DNA of 38,980 nucleotides from CAYPLH01 sp964411505 (GCA_964411505.1 CAYPLH010000037.1:1-38980); one strand, 5' to 3'. Shown: positions 26,119 to 34,993, counted from the stretch's first letter. Translations and numbers: made by a program. The notes: generated by a model from the letters alone, not told the origin.

Positions 26119-26293
26119 TAAAGTTATAGCTAGTGTAATTCTCATTTCTATGGTTTTAAGTTTGGTGTTTGCAAAGCTTCCATTACTTAGGCAAATATCA
26201 CCGGGCTTTCGGATTATTATTCTTACAATTTTAATTGCAGGGCTTGCTGCAGTCCTGTTTCCGGTAAAGGACGGTGAAACCAATGAGCCATAA
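26054..26293 (+). pseudogene. azlC: 5'-truncated azlC (branched-chain amino acid exporter subunit)
   Basis: A frame of about 79 codons reads VPLSVALYGMFLAIIIPPAK and ends with a hydrophobic stretch and VLFPVKDGE. This matches the C-terminal third of AzlC/YgaZ, normally about 230 aa with the large membrane subunit's N-terminal part; that part is missing. It joins directly to the HEPN start. Its stop overlaps the azlD start, as in intact azlCD pairs. Confidence 0.7.
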
Positions 26294-26591
26294 TATTTAT
26301 ATATATATCCTGGTCATGTCAGGAGTAACTTACTTAATCAGACTGCTTCCGCTTACACTAATACAAAAGGAAATCAAAAATCCTGTAATTCGTTCTTTTT
26401 TATACTATGTGCCTTATGTAACCTTGGCAGTTATGACCTTTCCGGCGATTCTTACCGCAACAAAAAGCGTGTGGTCTGCATTGGGTGGTTTTATCATAGC
26501 AGCTGTACTTGCTTAACGGGGCGGTAGCTTATTTAAGGTTTCGCTTGTATCCTGCCTTGCAGTTTTTGTAATAGAGCTTTTCCTGTACTAG
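26283..26591 (+). pseudogene. azlD: azlD with an in-frame stop codon
   Basis: AzlD is the small membrane subunit of the branched-chain amino acid exporter, about 100-110 aa. The frame runs from ATG 26283 through IRLLPLTLIQ and SFLYYVPYVTLAVMTFPAIL to TAA at 26514. It then continues in the same frame as RGGSLFKVSLVSCLAVFVIE to TAG at 26589. Reading through restores a full-length AzlD of 102 codons, so the gene is whole except for one nonsense codon, probably a former Tyr codon. Confidence 0.75.
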
Positions 26592-26893
26592 GATGGGATA
26601 GATGTATGAATTTATATCCGTCACCCCTCATGCAGGGGCGTGGATTGAAATGGAATAAACCATAATTCATAAATTAGTTAAAATGAATAATCCAAGCCTA
26701 GATGGTTCACTCAAATTTCATGTTATGTTACAATAGTTTTAATAAACTTTAATGCATATTATTTTCGTACGTCAGTAAGCCGGAAAGCAATTTCTTCTTA
26801 AAGAAGTTCGCATGAAATTGCAATGCAAGATCTTTTCTGCTAAAATCTAATATAATTATTTTTCACATATATACGATTACAAGGAGTAAAAAA
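26592..26893. other. Non-coding region with orphan repeat and a hairpin
   Basis: No gene was found. Besides the orphan CRISPR repeat, there is an inverted repeat GCAATTTC (26787-26794) with GAAATTGC (26814-26821) that encloses a smaller CTTCTT/AAGAAG stem. TATAAT-like text near 26850 may belong to the promoter of the next gene. Confidence 0.4.
26620..26651 (+). repeat. Orphan CRISPR repeat
   Basis: These 32 bases begin GTCACCCCTCATGCAGGGGC and end GTGGATTGAAAT. They match array repeats 46 and 47 at 30 of 32 positions. The copy is in array orientation, 1.09 kb past the last array repeat, with no second repeat at array spacing on either side. It lies 28 bases after the azlD remnant. Confidence 0.85.
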
Positions 26894-27439
26894 TTGGATT
26901 ATACAAATTTATCCTCTCTTGCCCGGCTAAAAAGGGCATATGGAATTCTTGAAAAACTGACACCTTTAGGTTTTGATTGTGGACTGTTATGTAATAAAAG
27001 GTGCTGCAAGGGAGGAACTGATGATGGAATGCATCTGTATCCTGGAGAAGAAATCCTGCTTAGCAATGCTGATTTTTTTCGTGAGATTAGAAGTGAATCA
27101 TTAAATGGACAAAAAATCAGTTACGCTATATGCAAAGGCAAATGTAAAAGGACGCGGCGACCATTAGCCTGTCGGATTTTTCCACTTGTCCCATACATTT
27201 CGGAAGATCACAGGCTGTATGTGATTGAGGATCCAAGGGCAAGATATTTTTGTCCTCTTGTCATGAATATTGGAGTCGCAAAAATACGTAGGAGTTTCAG
27301 AAGACAAGTGTATTATACTTTTCGAATGCTGATTGAAGATCCAAAAGTCGAAGAGTATATATTGAATCTATCATTTGTACTAAAAGAATATGCAAAATTT
27401 ACCGGAGATAATTTAGATAACATAAAAAAATATTATTAA
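26894..27439 (+). CDS. YkgJ-type cysteine-cluster protein
   Basis: The 181-aa protein has the CxxC-type cysteine cluster of the YkgJ (CxxCxxCC) family: C29, C33, C37 and C38 in FDCGLLCNKRCCKGG. Further cysteines are in ICKGKCKRTRRPLACRIFP and YFCP. Such proteins are presumed to bind a metal or iron-sulfur centre; their reaction is unknown. The TTG start has AAGGAG 8 bases upstream, and no nearer ATG fits. It is a single gene between the CRISPR region and degSU. Confidence 0.75.
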   Translation: MDYTNLSSLARLKRAYGILEKLTPLGFDCGLLCNKRCCKGGTDDGMHLYPGEEILLSNADFFREIRSESLNGQKISYAICKGKCKRTRRPLACRIFPLVPYISEDHRLYVIEDPRARYFCPLVMNIGVAKIRRSFRRQVYYTFRMLIEDPKVEEYILNLSFVLKEYAKFTGDNLDNIKKYY

Positions 27440-27751
27440 TTGTTCAATTATAGTGGCACAGATTCTGGTAGTGATGATATTGAAATTGATATTGCAGCGC
27501 CGGATATGAGGGTCTTACCGGATGGAACCTGATAGGGTAGCGCCTGATCAAGTTGGTTACCGAGAAGACCTGCCCTTAGATATTCTATAAACGATAACAC
27601 CAATGCTAATAAAGCTTTTTGATTATCCATAATGTTAAAGGTCACACCGAAGAGGATAGATATGATGATTTAAAATATGTTATACTATGGGTATGTTTCG
27701 ATTGACTATGAATCATGAATAGAATAGTGATTCTATTGAAATGAAGGTGAT
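27440..27751. other. Non-coding region upstream of degSU
   Basis: No convincing gene was found. A minus-strand open frame (27448-27645) lacks a ribosome site. A perfect 8-bp hairpin, AATAGAAT (27718-27725) with ATTCTATT (27730-27737) around AGTG, lies just before the degS ribosome site. TATACT at 27681-27686 may be a -10 box, but no good -35 was seen. Confidence 0.4.
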
Positions 27752-28939
27752 ATGCCGATGTCTAATATAGACTTTGATCTTAATGCTATAAACAAGATTA
27801 TAAAAAAAACAATTAACGAAATAGGTTCAAGTAGAGAACAAATTTTTCAGATTGTCGATAATATTAGAAATGAATATGAGAGCCTGCAAATGGAATTGGT
27901 TATCATTAAACATGATATTGATCAGATTATCACAGAGGTTGATGAACTTGAAAAACAGGACAAGTTTATGAGACAAAGGTTAGCGGAGGTATCAAAAAAA
28001 TTTGATATGTACACCGAAGATGATATTAAGACCGCTTACCAGAATGCAGAAAACACTCGTATTAAATTGATTATTCAAAAAAACAAGGAAAAGGAATTAA
28101 ACAAAAGGAGATCAATTATAGAACTTACATTAAAAAAATCATTGCAGAATGTTGAGAATGCTGAAAAAGTAATGGGGCAAATTAGTATAGCATTAGTATA
28201 TCTGGAAGGAGATATTCTTACAGCATTAGAAGACGCTGATGCACATTCTGAGATGTTTTTAGGCATTAAGATATTAGAAGCACAGGAAAACGAAAGAAAG
28301 AGAATTGCCAGGGATGTTCATGATGGTCCTGCACAGCACATGGCCAATGCAGTAATGAAAGCAGATATATGCAGGATGGTGATTGAAAAGGATTTTGCTG
28401 AAGGACTTAAAGAATTGGCAGACTTAAAGCAGAGTGTTAAGAAGGCTTTAAAGGAAGTAAGAGATATTATCTTTGATCTAAGACCCATGTCGCTTGATGA
28501 TCTGGGTTTAAACGAAACAATTCAGGAAACTGTAAAAACGATTATGTATGAATCAGAAATAGAATTAAGTATGAAATTGAAACCTGTACGAAAAGAAATA
28601 GAGCCTATTATCCAAGTGGCGGTTTATCGTATTGTGCAGGAAGTATTTAATAACATAAAGAAACATGCTAACGCAAGTTATGCGGAAATAAAGCTGGATT
28701 ATGGTACAAAATATCTGATTCTAGTCATATCTGATGATGGTATTGGATTTGATGTAGACGAAGCTATAAAAAATGCAAATAACAAAGGTCTTTCTTATGG
28801 ATTGATTGGTATAATGGACAGAGTGAATCAACTAAAAGGCAGTATAAAAATGAAATCAGCAGCAGGCAAAGGTACTACATATACCATTAAACTTCCTGTT
28901 AATAGAGAGGTGATCAGCGATGAAAAAAAGGGAGATTAG
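27752..28939 (+). CDS. degS: DegS-like cytoplasmic sensor histidine kinase
   Basis: This 395-aa kinase autophosphorylates and passes phosphate to DegU. The N-terminal half (about 1-170) is a long coiled-coil sensor domain of the DegS type without membrane segments. The HisKA_3 phosphoacceptor is H190 in RIARDVHDGPAQHMANA. The ATP-binding domain follows, with VVQEVFNNIKKHANAS-like N box text and SDDGIGFD and GLIGIMDR G boxes. AAGGTGA lies just before the ATG. It overlaps the degU-like gene by 20 bases. Its place before the Tad locus suggests it controls pilus expression or a related surface trait. Confidence 0.88.
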   Translation: MPMSNIDFDLNAINKIIKKTINEIGSSREQIFQIVDNIRNEYESLQMELVIIKHDIDQIITEVDELEKQDKFMRQRLAEVSKKFDMYTEDDIKTAYQNAENTRIKLIIQKNKEKELNKRRSIIELTLKKSLQNVENAEKVMGQISIALVYLEGDILTALEDADAHSEMFLGIKILEAQENERKRIARDVHDGPAQHMANAVMKADICRMVIEKDFAEGLKELADLKQSVKKALKEVRDIIFDLRPMSLDDLGLNETIQETVKTIMYESEIELSMKLKPVRKEIEPIIQVAVYRIVQEVFNNIKKHANASYAEIKLDYGTKYLILVISDDGIGFDVDEAIKNANNKGLSYGLIGIMDRVNQLKGSIKMKSAAGKGTTYTIKLPVNREVISDEKKGD

Positions 28940-29585
28940 AGTTTCGATTGCAGATGATCATGATTTAATTCTTCAGGGCTTAAAAAGAATTATTAGCCTT
29001 GAAGAGGGTATAAGCATTTATGGTGAAGCAAGAAATGGTGAAGAAGTAATGGGCATGCTGAAACGATATCAGCCTGATGTATTACTTTTGGATGTGAATA
29101 TGCCGGTTGTTGATGGTATAACAGTGCTTAAAAAAATAAAGCAGCAAACAGTGACCGTGAAGGTTATTTTGCTTACTATAGAAAACGATAGAATTACAGT
29201 AAACAAAGCTATTGATATTGGAGCTGATGGGTATGTGCTAAAAGATTCTGCTGGAACACAAATTGTAAACGCTATTCAAACGGTATATCAAGGAGGCAAA
29301 TATATTGACAAGGCGTTGGTTCCCTTATTATTCTCAGAAATAAAGAATAAAAATGAGGTAAGTTTTTTTGATAATTTATCAAAAAGAGAAATCGAGGTTT
29401 TGTTAAATATTTCAAGAGGATTGAGTAATAAAGAAATAGCTGATATTCTATTTCTATCTGAAAAGACAGTAAAAAACTATGTAACCAGCATTTTCAAAAA
29501 GATTGATGTAAGCCACCGTGTACAAGCAACTCTTCTTGCTATTGAGAACCATATTGAGGATTATTATAATAATTTAGATAAATGA
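28920..29585 (+). CDS. degU: DegU-like response regulator, LuxR/NarL family
   Basis: This 221-aa transcription factor has a receiver domain at about 5-120, with the acidic pocket ADDHD and phosphoacceptor D58 in VLLLDVNMP. A LuxR-type helix-turn-helix follows at about 150-215, with LSKREIEVLLNISRGLSNKE and LSEKTVKNYVTSIFKKI. It is translated together with the DegS-like kinase. A clear terminator follows, so degSU is transcribed separately from the flp-tad operon. Confidence 0.9.
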   Translation: MKKREIRVSIADDHDLILQGLKRIISLEEGISIYGEARNGEEVMGMLKRYQPDVLLLDVNMPVVDGITVLKKIKQQTVTVKVILLTIENDRITVNKAIDIGADGYVLKDSAGTQIVNAIQTVYQGGKYIDKALVPLLFSEIKNKNEVSFFDNLSKREIEVLLNISRGLSNKEIADILFLSEKTVKNYVTSIFKKIDVSHRVQATLLAIENHIEDYYNNLDK

Positions 29586-29602
29586 TAAGGTATTTAAGAA
29601 AT

Positions 29603-29627
29603 AGGGACCTTAGTCCCTGTTTTTTTC
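29603..29627 (+). terminator. Intrinsic terminator after degU
   Basis: AGGGAC (29603-29608) pairs with GTCCCT (29613-29618) around CTTA, followed by G and seven T residues. It lies 17 bases after the degU stop. Confidence 0.85.
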
Positions 29628-29732
29628 TGACTTTTTACTTTACATAATGTGACCTTGTCCATCTTCCCTATCTATTATAAGGGTATTACAATTAAATCAA
29701 GTCTTTGAAAAATATTTATGGAGGGGTTTATT

Positions 29733-29933
29733 ATGTTAAGCAGGTTAAAACAATTTTTCTTACCTAAGTTACGCAATGAAAAAGGGCAGGGTATGGTGGA
29801 ATACGCACTTATAATTGGATTGGTTGCTATTGTAGTTGTTGTAGTTTTGTTAGCGTTAGGACCGAAAATTTCAGAAATATTCCAGGGTATAATTGATAGT
29901 CTTGACAGGGTTCCAGCTGTCCCAACTGCCTAA
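29733..29933 (+). CDS. flp: Flp/Fap family type IVb pilin
   Basis: This is the major subunit of a Tad pilus, 66 aa. A short positive leader ends in KG, followed by QGMVEYALIIGLVAIVVVVV. Cleavage after G18 would place the conserved Glu at +5 of the mature pilin, next to Tyr, as in known Flp pilins. GGAGGGG lies 6 bases before ATG 29733, which is preferred over the ATG at 29718. The next gene starts four bases after its stop. Confidence 0.92.
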   Translation: MLSRLKQFFLPKLRNEKGQGMVEYALIIGLVAIVVVVVLLALGPKISEIFQGIIDSLDRVPAVPTA

Positions 29934-29937
29934 TAAA

Positions 29938-30348
29938 ATGAAATACAGAGAAACTTTTGTAAAGCAGCATAAAAATCAAAAAGGGCAATCTCTTGTAGAA
30001 TTTGCTGTCGCACTTCCCCTATTGTTACTGATTGTAATGGGGATTGCCCAATTTGGTATGGCACTTAATGTATATCTTGCCCTTAATAATGCAGTAAGAG
30101 AAGGTGCTAGGACAGGGATTACAGGCAGTTCGGATTTTGAAATAAAGTATTCCATACTGTCTGCTTCTCCTGTTTTGGATGAAAACAATCTGACTACCAA
30201 TATAACGCCACCTCAAGGAAGCAGGGAATCAGGGAACACGCTCACAGTGGAGGCGACATATAACTACCATCTTACTGTACCCGTAATAAATCTGATTTTT
30301 GACGATATAATTGTGCTGCATGCTCAAACTTCCATGAGAATAGAGTGA
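29938..30348 (+). CDS. tadE: TadE-like pseudopilin
   Basis: This 136-aa minor pilin-like protein has the processing motif KGQSLVEFAVALPLLLLIVM near its start, with Glu at +5 after the Gly. The periplasm-side domain is all-beta in character. No ribosome site is visible before ATG 29938, so it is probably translated by coupling to flp; an in-frame TTG at 29893 inside flp is the alternative. Its stop lies 11 bases before the chosen start of the TadG-like gene. Confidence 0.85.
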   Translation: MKYRETFVKQHKNQKGQSLVEFAVALPLLLLIVMGIAQFGMALNVYLALNNAVREGARTGITGSSDFEIKYSILSASPVLDENNLTTNITPPQGSRESGNTLTVEATYNYHLTVPVINLIFDDIIVLHAQTSMRIE

Positions 30349-30359
30349 GGATGATAATA

Positions 30360-31322
30360 GTGATTGAACGTACCGCTTTTGAACTAATGGATTTATCTAG
30401 CTCCATCCGAGGCAAGAGACTTAAAAAGTGCATGATAAAGGATAAAAAAGGAAGTGTCTCAATTGTTTTGTGCTTGCTATTGAGTGCCTTACTTGGATTT
30501 ACAGCACTTGCGGTTGATATTGGAATGGTTTATGCAAAAAAGGCAAAGTTATCTAATGCTATTGATGCTGCTGCATTAGCGGCAGTTCTAGAACTGCCTG
30601 GCAGTGAAGTAAAGGCAAGAAGTGTAGCTTTGGAGTATCTAGAAAAAAATAATATTGATCCTGATAGTACCATTGTAACAATCAGTCCTGATAAAAAAAG
30701 CATTCAAATAGAGGGCATTATAAATGTTAATCACTTTTTTGCCCCAGTAATAGGTATAGATAATAGTAATGTAACAGCAGCGACAAAAGCCATTATTGGA
30801 TCACTTAAATCTGTACATGGGGGAATAAGACCCTTTGCTGTAGAGATTTTTGATTTTTCCTATGGCGACGTAGTAACACTGAAAAAAGGTGCGGGAGATG
30901 GTTATAGGGGCAATTATGGTGCAGTTGCATTAGGTGGCACGGGTCAAAATGTTTTTAGAAACAATGCGCTTTATGGCTTTAGTGGTACATTATCAGTTGG
31001 AGACTATATTGATACTGAATCGGGAAACATGGCAGGTGCAATCAATGCTATAAAAAACTACATTCAACAAGAAGATAGCAGCTTTAATAATTTTACAAGA
31101 GACTCTATTAGAGTTTGGACAATTCCTTTAGTGGACTCGTTGGAGGTTAGTGGGAGAGGACAAGTACAGGTAATGGGTTTTGCACAGTTTTATGTGGAGG
31201 ATGTTCAAAAAAGTGGAGGTAAGATGGAGCTCATTGGTCGGTTTATCCGATATGTAAGCAGAGGCGTTGTGGATTTAAATTTAAATGATACAGGGGCATA
31301 CGGCGCAAAACTATCAAGGTAG
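30360..31322 (+). CDS. TadG-like Flp pilus assembly protein
   Basis: The protein, about 320 aa, has the TadE/TadG N-terminal segment KKGSVSIVLCLLLSALLGF followed by ALAVDIGMVYAKKAKLSNAI and an Ala-rich helix, the usual TadG start. The rest is an extracytoplasmic domain shorter than proteobacterial TadG and without its von Willebrand domain. GTGAGG is 9 bases before GTG 30360; GTG 30345 and ATG 30351 are alternatives. The cpaB ribosome site overlaps its stop. Confidence 0.78.
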   Translation: MIERTAFELMDLSSSIRGKRLKKCMIKDKKGSVSIVLCLLLSALLGFTALAVDIGMVYAKKAKLSNAIDAAALAAVLELPGSEVKARSVALEYLEKNNIDPDSTIVTISPDKKSIQIEGIINVNHFFAPVIGIDNSNVTAATKAIIGSLKSVHGGIRPFAVEIFDFSYGDVVTLKKGAGDGYRGNYGAVALGGTGQNVFRNNALYGFSGTLSVGDYIDTESGNMAGAINAIKNYIQQEDSSFNNFTRDSIRVWTIPLVDSLEVSGRGQVQVMGFAQFYVEDVQKSGGKMELIGRFIRYVSRGVVDLNLNDTGAYGAKLSR

Positions 31323-31332
31323 GAGTATCATA

Positions 31333-32307
31333 ATGAAAAGTACTGAACAGAAATTAATTTTAGTATCACTATTTTTAGCGGCATTAGCGGCTATTTCAAT
31401 CTTTGTATATTTGAGGGCGCAAAAAGAGCCAATTGAAGAAATACCAATGATAAAGGTTTTGGTTGCAGCAGATGTAATACTTCCAAGAACACTAATACAA
31501 AATAGTATGATTAAAGAAATTGAGGTAGTGGACAGTCCAATTTTTGAAAACTACATCGGTGAGTACAGCAATATTGAAGGCAAATATGCCCGGGAAACCA
31601 TACAAAAAAACGAAGGCTTTCATATTGATAAGCTAATGGATGAGAATAAAACAGAATTGAGCTTAAGAGTAAGGACAAATCATAGAGCCATTTCAATCAG
31701 TGTATCGGGAAGCACTGGGGTTTCATATTTAATTAAACCTGGTGACTTTGTTGATATCATTGTCTATTTTAGTGAGAAAACAGAAGACTCAGAAATTGTA
31801 AGATATGACTCAGCTAAAGCGGTTTTACAGAATGTTGAGGTATTAGCCCTTGACAAACTTTTAAATAGAGATGACCAAAATAGTAATTCCGAAAATATTC
31901 CATCTCAATATCTAGTTACTTTATCAGTGCCGGCAGTTGATGCAGAAAAGGTAGTGTTGGCGGATAATGTTGGAAATGTTACATTAGCTCTGCGACCGTT
32001 AAAAGATGATAGCACTATAGATGGGCATGGAGTAATATGGAAGGAAATATCAATACCACTTAATAGCGAGCCCACGAAAACTGAGTCGACAACCAAAGTT
32101 AATGAAGAACCAAAAGAGAACAATGGTGAAAAAGATAGCGAAGAATATATAAGCTATACGGTAAAAAGAGGAGACACGCTTGTAAAAATAAGCCGTGCCT
32201 TTTATGGAAATGACAAAAATTACAAACTAATTATGGAAGCAAACAATTTGAAGGATAAAAATATGATTATAACAGGGCAAATACTTAAAATCCCGGTATT
32301 GAAATGA
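31333..32307 (+). CDS. cpaB: CpaB/RcpC-like SAF-domain protein with C-terminal LysM
   Basis: The protein is 324 aa with one N-terminal membrane anchor (about 7-27). A SAF domain follows (about 40-105), then the RcpC/CpaB domain with SISVSGSTGVSYLIKPGDFV. After a charged Glu/Lys/Asn linker (about 245-275), a LysM domain closes the protein: YTVKRGDTLVKISRAFYGND and ITGQILKIPVL. LysM binds peptidoglycan, so the pilus base may be anchored to the wall this way in a cell without an outer membrane. AGGAG lies 7 bases before ATG 31333. Confidence 0.85.
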   Translation: MKSTEQKLILVSLFLAALAAISIFVYLRAQKEPIEEIPMIKVLVAADVILPRTLIQNSMIKEIEVVDSPIFENYIGEYSNIEGKYARETIQKNEGFHIDKLMDENKTELSLRVRTNHRAISISVSGSTGVSYLIKPGDFVDIIVYFSEKTEDSEIVRYDSAKAVLQNVEVLALDKLLNRDDQNSNSENIPSQYLVTLSVPAVDAEKVVLADNVGNVTLALRPLKDDSTIDGHGVIWKEISIPLNSEPTKTESTTKVNEEPKENNGEKDSEEYISYTVKRGDTLVKISRAFYGNDKNYKLIMEANNLKDKNMIITGQILKIPVLK

Positions 32308-32320
32308 TAGAGGTAGCTAA

Positions 32321-33481
32321 ATGAACAAAATCAGAATTCTAATTGCAGATGATATTTTAGAAACCACCACACTTATTAAAAAGATTTTGAGTATGGATAA
32401 GGATACTTTTGAAGTTGTGGGAGAAGCCTCAAATGGAGAAGATGTAATTAAGCTTATACCAAAAGTAAAACCTGATGTAGTCCTTATGGATATCAATATG
32501 CCGGTGTTAAATGGGCTGGAAGCAACAGAGCAAATTACAAACACATTCCCTGAAGTGATAGTTATAATCATGTCGGTGCAGGGTGAAAACGAGTATTTAA
32601 AAAAAGCAATGCTTTATGGAGCTAAGGAATATATTATTAAGCCTTTTGATGTCGATGATTTAGTTGAAACTATACGAGTTACACATGCTAAACATAAAGA
32701 AAGACAGATAAACTTGGCAAGCAGGCAAGAGCAAACCAGAGATGGAGAGGTTGTTACCTTTTTTAGTTCTAAAGGTGGAGTGGGAAAATCAGTCCTAGCG
32801 CTGAACAGCTCAATTATTTTAAGTAAAAAATTTAATAAAAAAGTACTATTGCTTGATATGGATTTGCAGTTTGGAGACATCTGCATATTAATAAATCAAA
32901 TTAACCAAAAAAACATTTTAGATTTAGTTGATGATGGGCAAGCGGATTCTTATGAAAATATATCGCCTTATTTATATAAGTACAATGAGAATCTAGATAT
33001 ACTCTTTGCACCGGGAAAGCCTGAAGCATTGGAATATATCAGCAGAGACAGTGTGGAAAAAATTATTAAAAATTGCGTTAAACACTACGACATACTAATG
33101 ATTGATACGGGTATTAACTTTAATGATAATACTCTGTTCATTTTGGATTATGCACATACAATTTTATTTGTCTCTACCATGGAGATCGTTGCTCTAAAAA
33201 ATACTAGACTGGGATTAAATGTAATGCAATCGCTTGGTTATGATAAAAACAAGGTAAAACTTGTTATAAATAAAATGAATACAAGCTATGGAATAAGCAA
33301 AAAGGACGTGGAAGAAACCTTTAAGGACAATTTGTTTGCAATGATACCCGAAAAAGAAAAAATCGTAAGTGTATCAGTAAATAAAGGTCAACCTTTTTGC
33401 GATAGTGACAGATACAATAAAATAAAAATAGGTCAAGCCATTGAATCCTTGTGTGATGGCTTATTTGTACTACAGCGTTAA
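32321..33481 (+). CDS. tadZ: TadZ/CpaE-like ATPase with N-terminal receiver domain
   Basis: This 386-aa localisation factor places the pilus machine. The N-terminal receiver domain (about 3-120) keeps the phosphoacceptor D57 in VVLMDINMP and the acidic pair ADD; many TadZ receivers have lost these. A MinD/ParA-type ATPase follows, with the deviant Walker A SSKGGVGKS (149-157), LLDMDLQFGD and DTG switch text. The intact receiver suggests that phosphorylation, perhaps from a DegS-like kinase, could still regulate it. It is 13 bases after cpaB. Confidence 0.87.
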   Translation: MNKIRILIADDILETTTLIKKILSMDKDTFEVVGEASNGEDVIKLIPKVKPDVVLMDINMPVLNGLEATEQITNTFPEVIVIIMSVQGENEYLKKAMLYGAKEYIIKPFDVDDLVETIRVTHAKHKERQINLASRQEQTRDGEVVTFFSSKGGVGKSVLALNSSIILSKKFNKKVLLLDMDLQFGDICILINQINQKNILDLVDDGQADSYENISPYLYKYNENLDILFAPGKPEALEYISRDSVEKIIKNCVKHYDILMIDTGINFNDNTLFILDYAHTILFVSTMEIVALKNTRLGLNVMQSLGYDKNKVKLVINKMNTSYGISKKDVEETFKDNLFAMIPEKEKIVSVSVNKGQPFCDSDRYNKIKIGQAIESLCDGLFVLQR

Positions 33482-33488
33482 TTTTGTC

Positions 33489-33588
33489 TATTTATCAGCG
33501 TTCATGCGCCTTACTTATAATAACTGCGAACACTTCAGCGCATTATTTTAAGCAAGGATAATTTAAGAATTAGTGCTGTTGTATTAGG
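33489..33588 (+). promoter_or_regulatory. 100-bp intergenic element before tadA, related to 36235-36333
   Basis: It begins TATTTATCAG, continues TTCATGCGCC, and ends with ATAATTTAAGAATTAGTGCT then TATTAGG. The element before tadC has the same blocks in the same order and nearly the same length. It probably carries a promoter or an RNA-level signal for tadA. Confidence 0.5.
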
Positions 33589-33664
33589 ATTATTTGCAAA
33601 GTTAATTCGACCAAAATAGAGCTAGGCGGGGGAACCCTTAGATTTATTTTCATGAGGTGAGAGA

Positions 33665-34993
33665 ATGTCGCTTATAAAAAGGCTAGAAGAGGCAAATGTA
33701 GATAAGAAATATAACAAATATAATGAAAAAAAAATAGATCCATATGTGGAATTGAAGATGAAGATACATAACAAGACCATTGAGGAACTAGATATTAATT
33801 TTGATGAAATCTCTGATAAAAATGGAGAACTAAAGAAAGAAATCCAATCTATCCTTACGAAACATATTGAACAGGAATCGCTCAATTTGACATCTAATCA
33901 AAAAAAGAAAATAAGAGAAGAGCTGCTAGATGAAATTATAGGAATAGGACCTATTACCGGATTTCTTTCAGATAATAGCGTTACGGAAATTATGGTTAAT
34001 GGCGCAAATCAGGTGTATATTGAAAAAGGTGGTAAGCTATTATTAACAGATGCTAAGTTTAAAAATGACAGTCATGTGATGCATGTGATCAAAAAGATTG
34101 TAGCACCTATCGGAAGAAGAATTGATGAGAGCTCGCCAATGGTTGATGCAAGGCTTCCCAATGGTTCTAGGGTAAACGCCATTATTCCACCGCTTGCAAT
34201 AGACGGTCCATCTGTCACAATAAGAAAGTTTTCCGAAGATCCCTTTAAAGTAGAAGATTTAGTAGGTTTTAACACTCTAAATTCAAAAATGGCAGAGCTG
34301 ATCCGATATTGTGTTGAGGGGAGATTGAACATAGTCATATCCGGGGGTACCGGTAGCGGTAAAACAACCACACTTAATGTGCTGTCATCTTTTATACCGC
34401 ATGATGAACGAATTATAACAATAGAAGACGCAGCAGAGCTCCAACTTTCTCAGGAGCATGTTTTAAGGCTTGAAACAAGACCGGGAAATCTAGAAGGGAA
34501 AGGCGAAATCACAATCAGAGATCTGGTGAAAAACAGCTTAAGGATGCGTCCTGACAGAATTATTGTAGGAGAGGTGCGATCAGGAGAAGCTTTAGATATG
34601 CTTCAGGCGATGAACACGGGGCATGATGGGTCTCTTACAACCGGCCATGCAAATTCTCCAAGAGACATGTTGGCAAGGCTCGAAACTATGGTGTTAATGT
34701 CAGGGTTGAACTTACCCATGAAAGCGATACGAGACCAGATCGCTTCAGCAATGGACTTAGTAATTCAACAATCAAGGCTAATGGATGGTAGTAGAAAAAT
34801 TACACATATCACTGAGGTACAGGGTATGGAAGGCGATGTAATTACACTGCAGGATATATTTGTTTTTCAGCAGAGAGGTTTGAATAGTAGAGGAAAAGTT
34901 AAGGGAGAGTTTGTATATACAGGTGTTGTGCCTAGATTCGTTCAAAAGCTGAAGGATAAAGGCGTTAGTATACCACAAGATCTCTTTGCTTGA
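33665..34993 (+). CDS. tadA: TadA/CpaF secretion ATPase
   Basis: This 442-aa hexameric ATPase powers pilus assembly and retraction. A charged N-terminal region (1-90) leads to the PulE/VirB11 core with GPITGFLSDNSVTEIMVNG and the Walker A GGTGSGKTTTLN at about 225-236. The ITIEDAAELQ box, the RMRPDRIIVGEVRSGEALDM Walker B region and the TGHDGSLTTGHAN histidine box follow. All motifs are complete. GAGGTGAGA precedes the ATG. About 180 bp separate it from tadZ, containing the 100-bp element. Confidence 0.93.
   Translation: MSLIKRLEEANVDKKYNKYNEKKIDPYVELKMKIHNKTIEELDINFDEISDKNGELKKEIQSILTKHIEQESLNLTSNQKKKIREELLDEIIGIGPITGFLSDNSVTEIMVNGANQVYIEKGGKLLLTDAKFKNDSHVMHVIKKIVAPIGRRIDESSPMVDARLPNGSRVNAIIPPLAIDGPSVTIRKFSEDPFKVEDLVGFNTLNSKMAELIRYCVEGRLNIVISGGTGSGKTTTLNVLSSFIPHDERIITIEDAAELQLSQEHVLRLETRPGNLEGKGEITIRDLVKNSLRMRPDRIIVGEVRSGEALDMLQAMNTGHDGSLTTGHANSPRDMLARLETMVLMSGLNLPMKAIRDQIASAMDLVIQQSRLMDGSRKITHITEVQGMEGDVITLQDIFVFQQRGLNSRGKVKGEFVYTGVVPRFVQKLKDKGVSIPQDLFA

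Noticed and set aside
27448..27645. Minus-strand 65-codon frame
   Set aside because: GTG start without a ribosome site and no recognisable domain. It may be a gene relic but cannot be supported.
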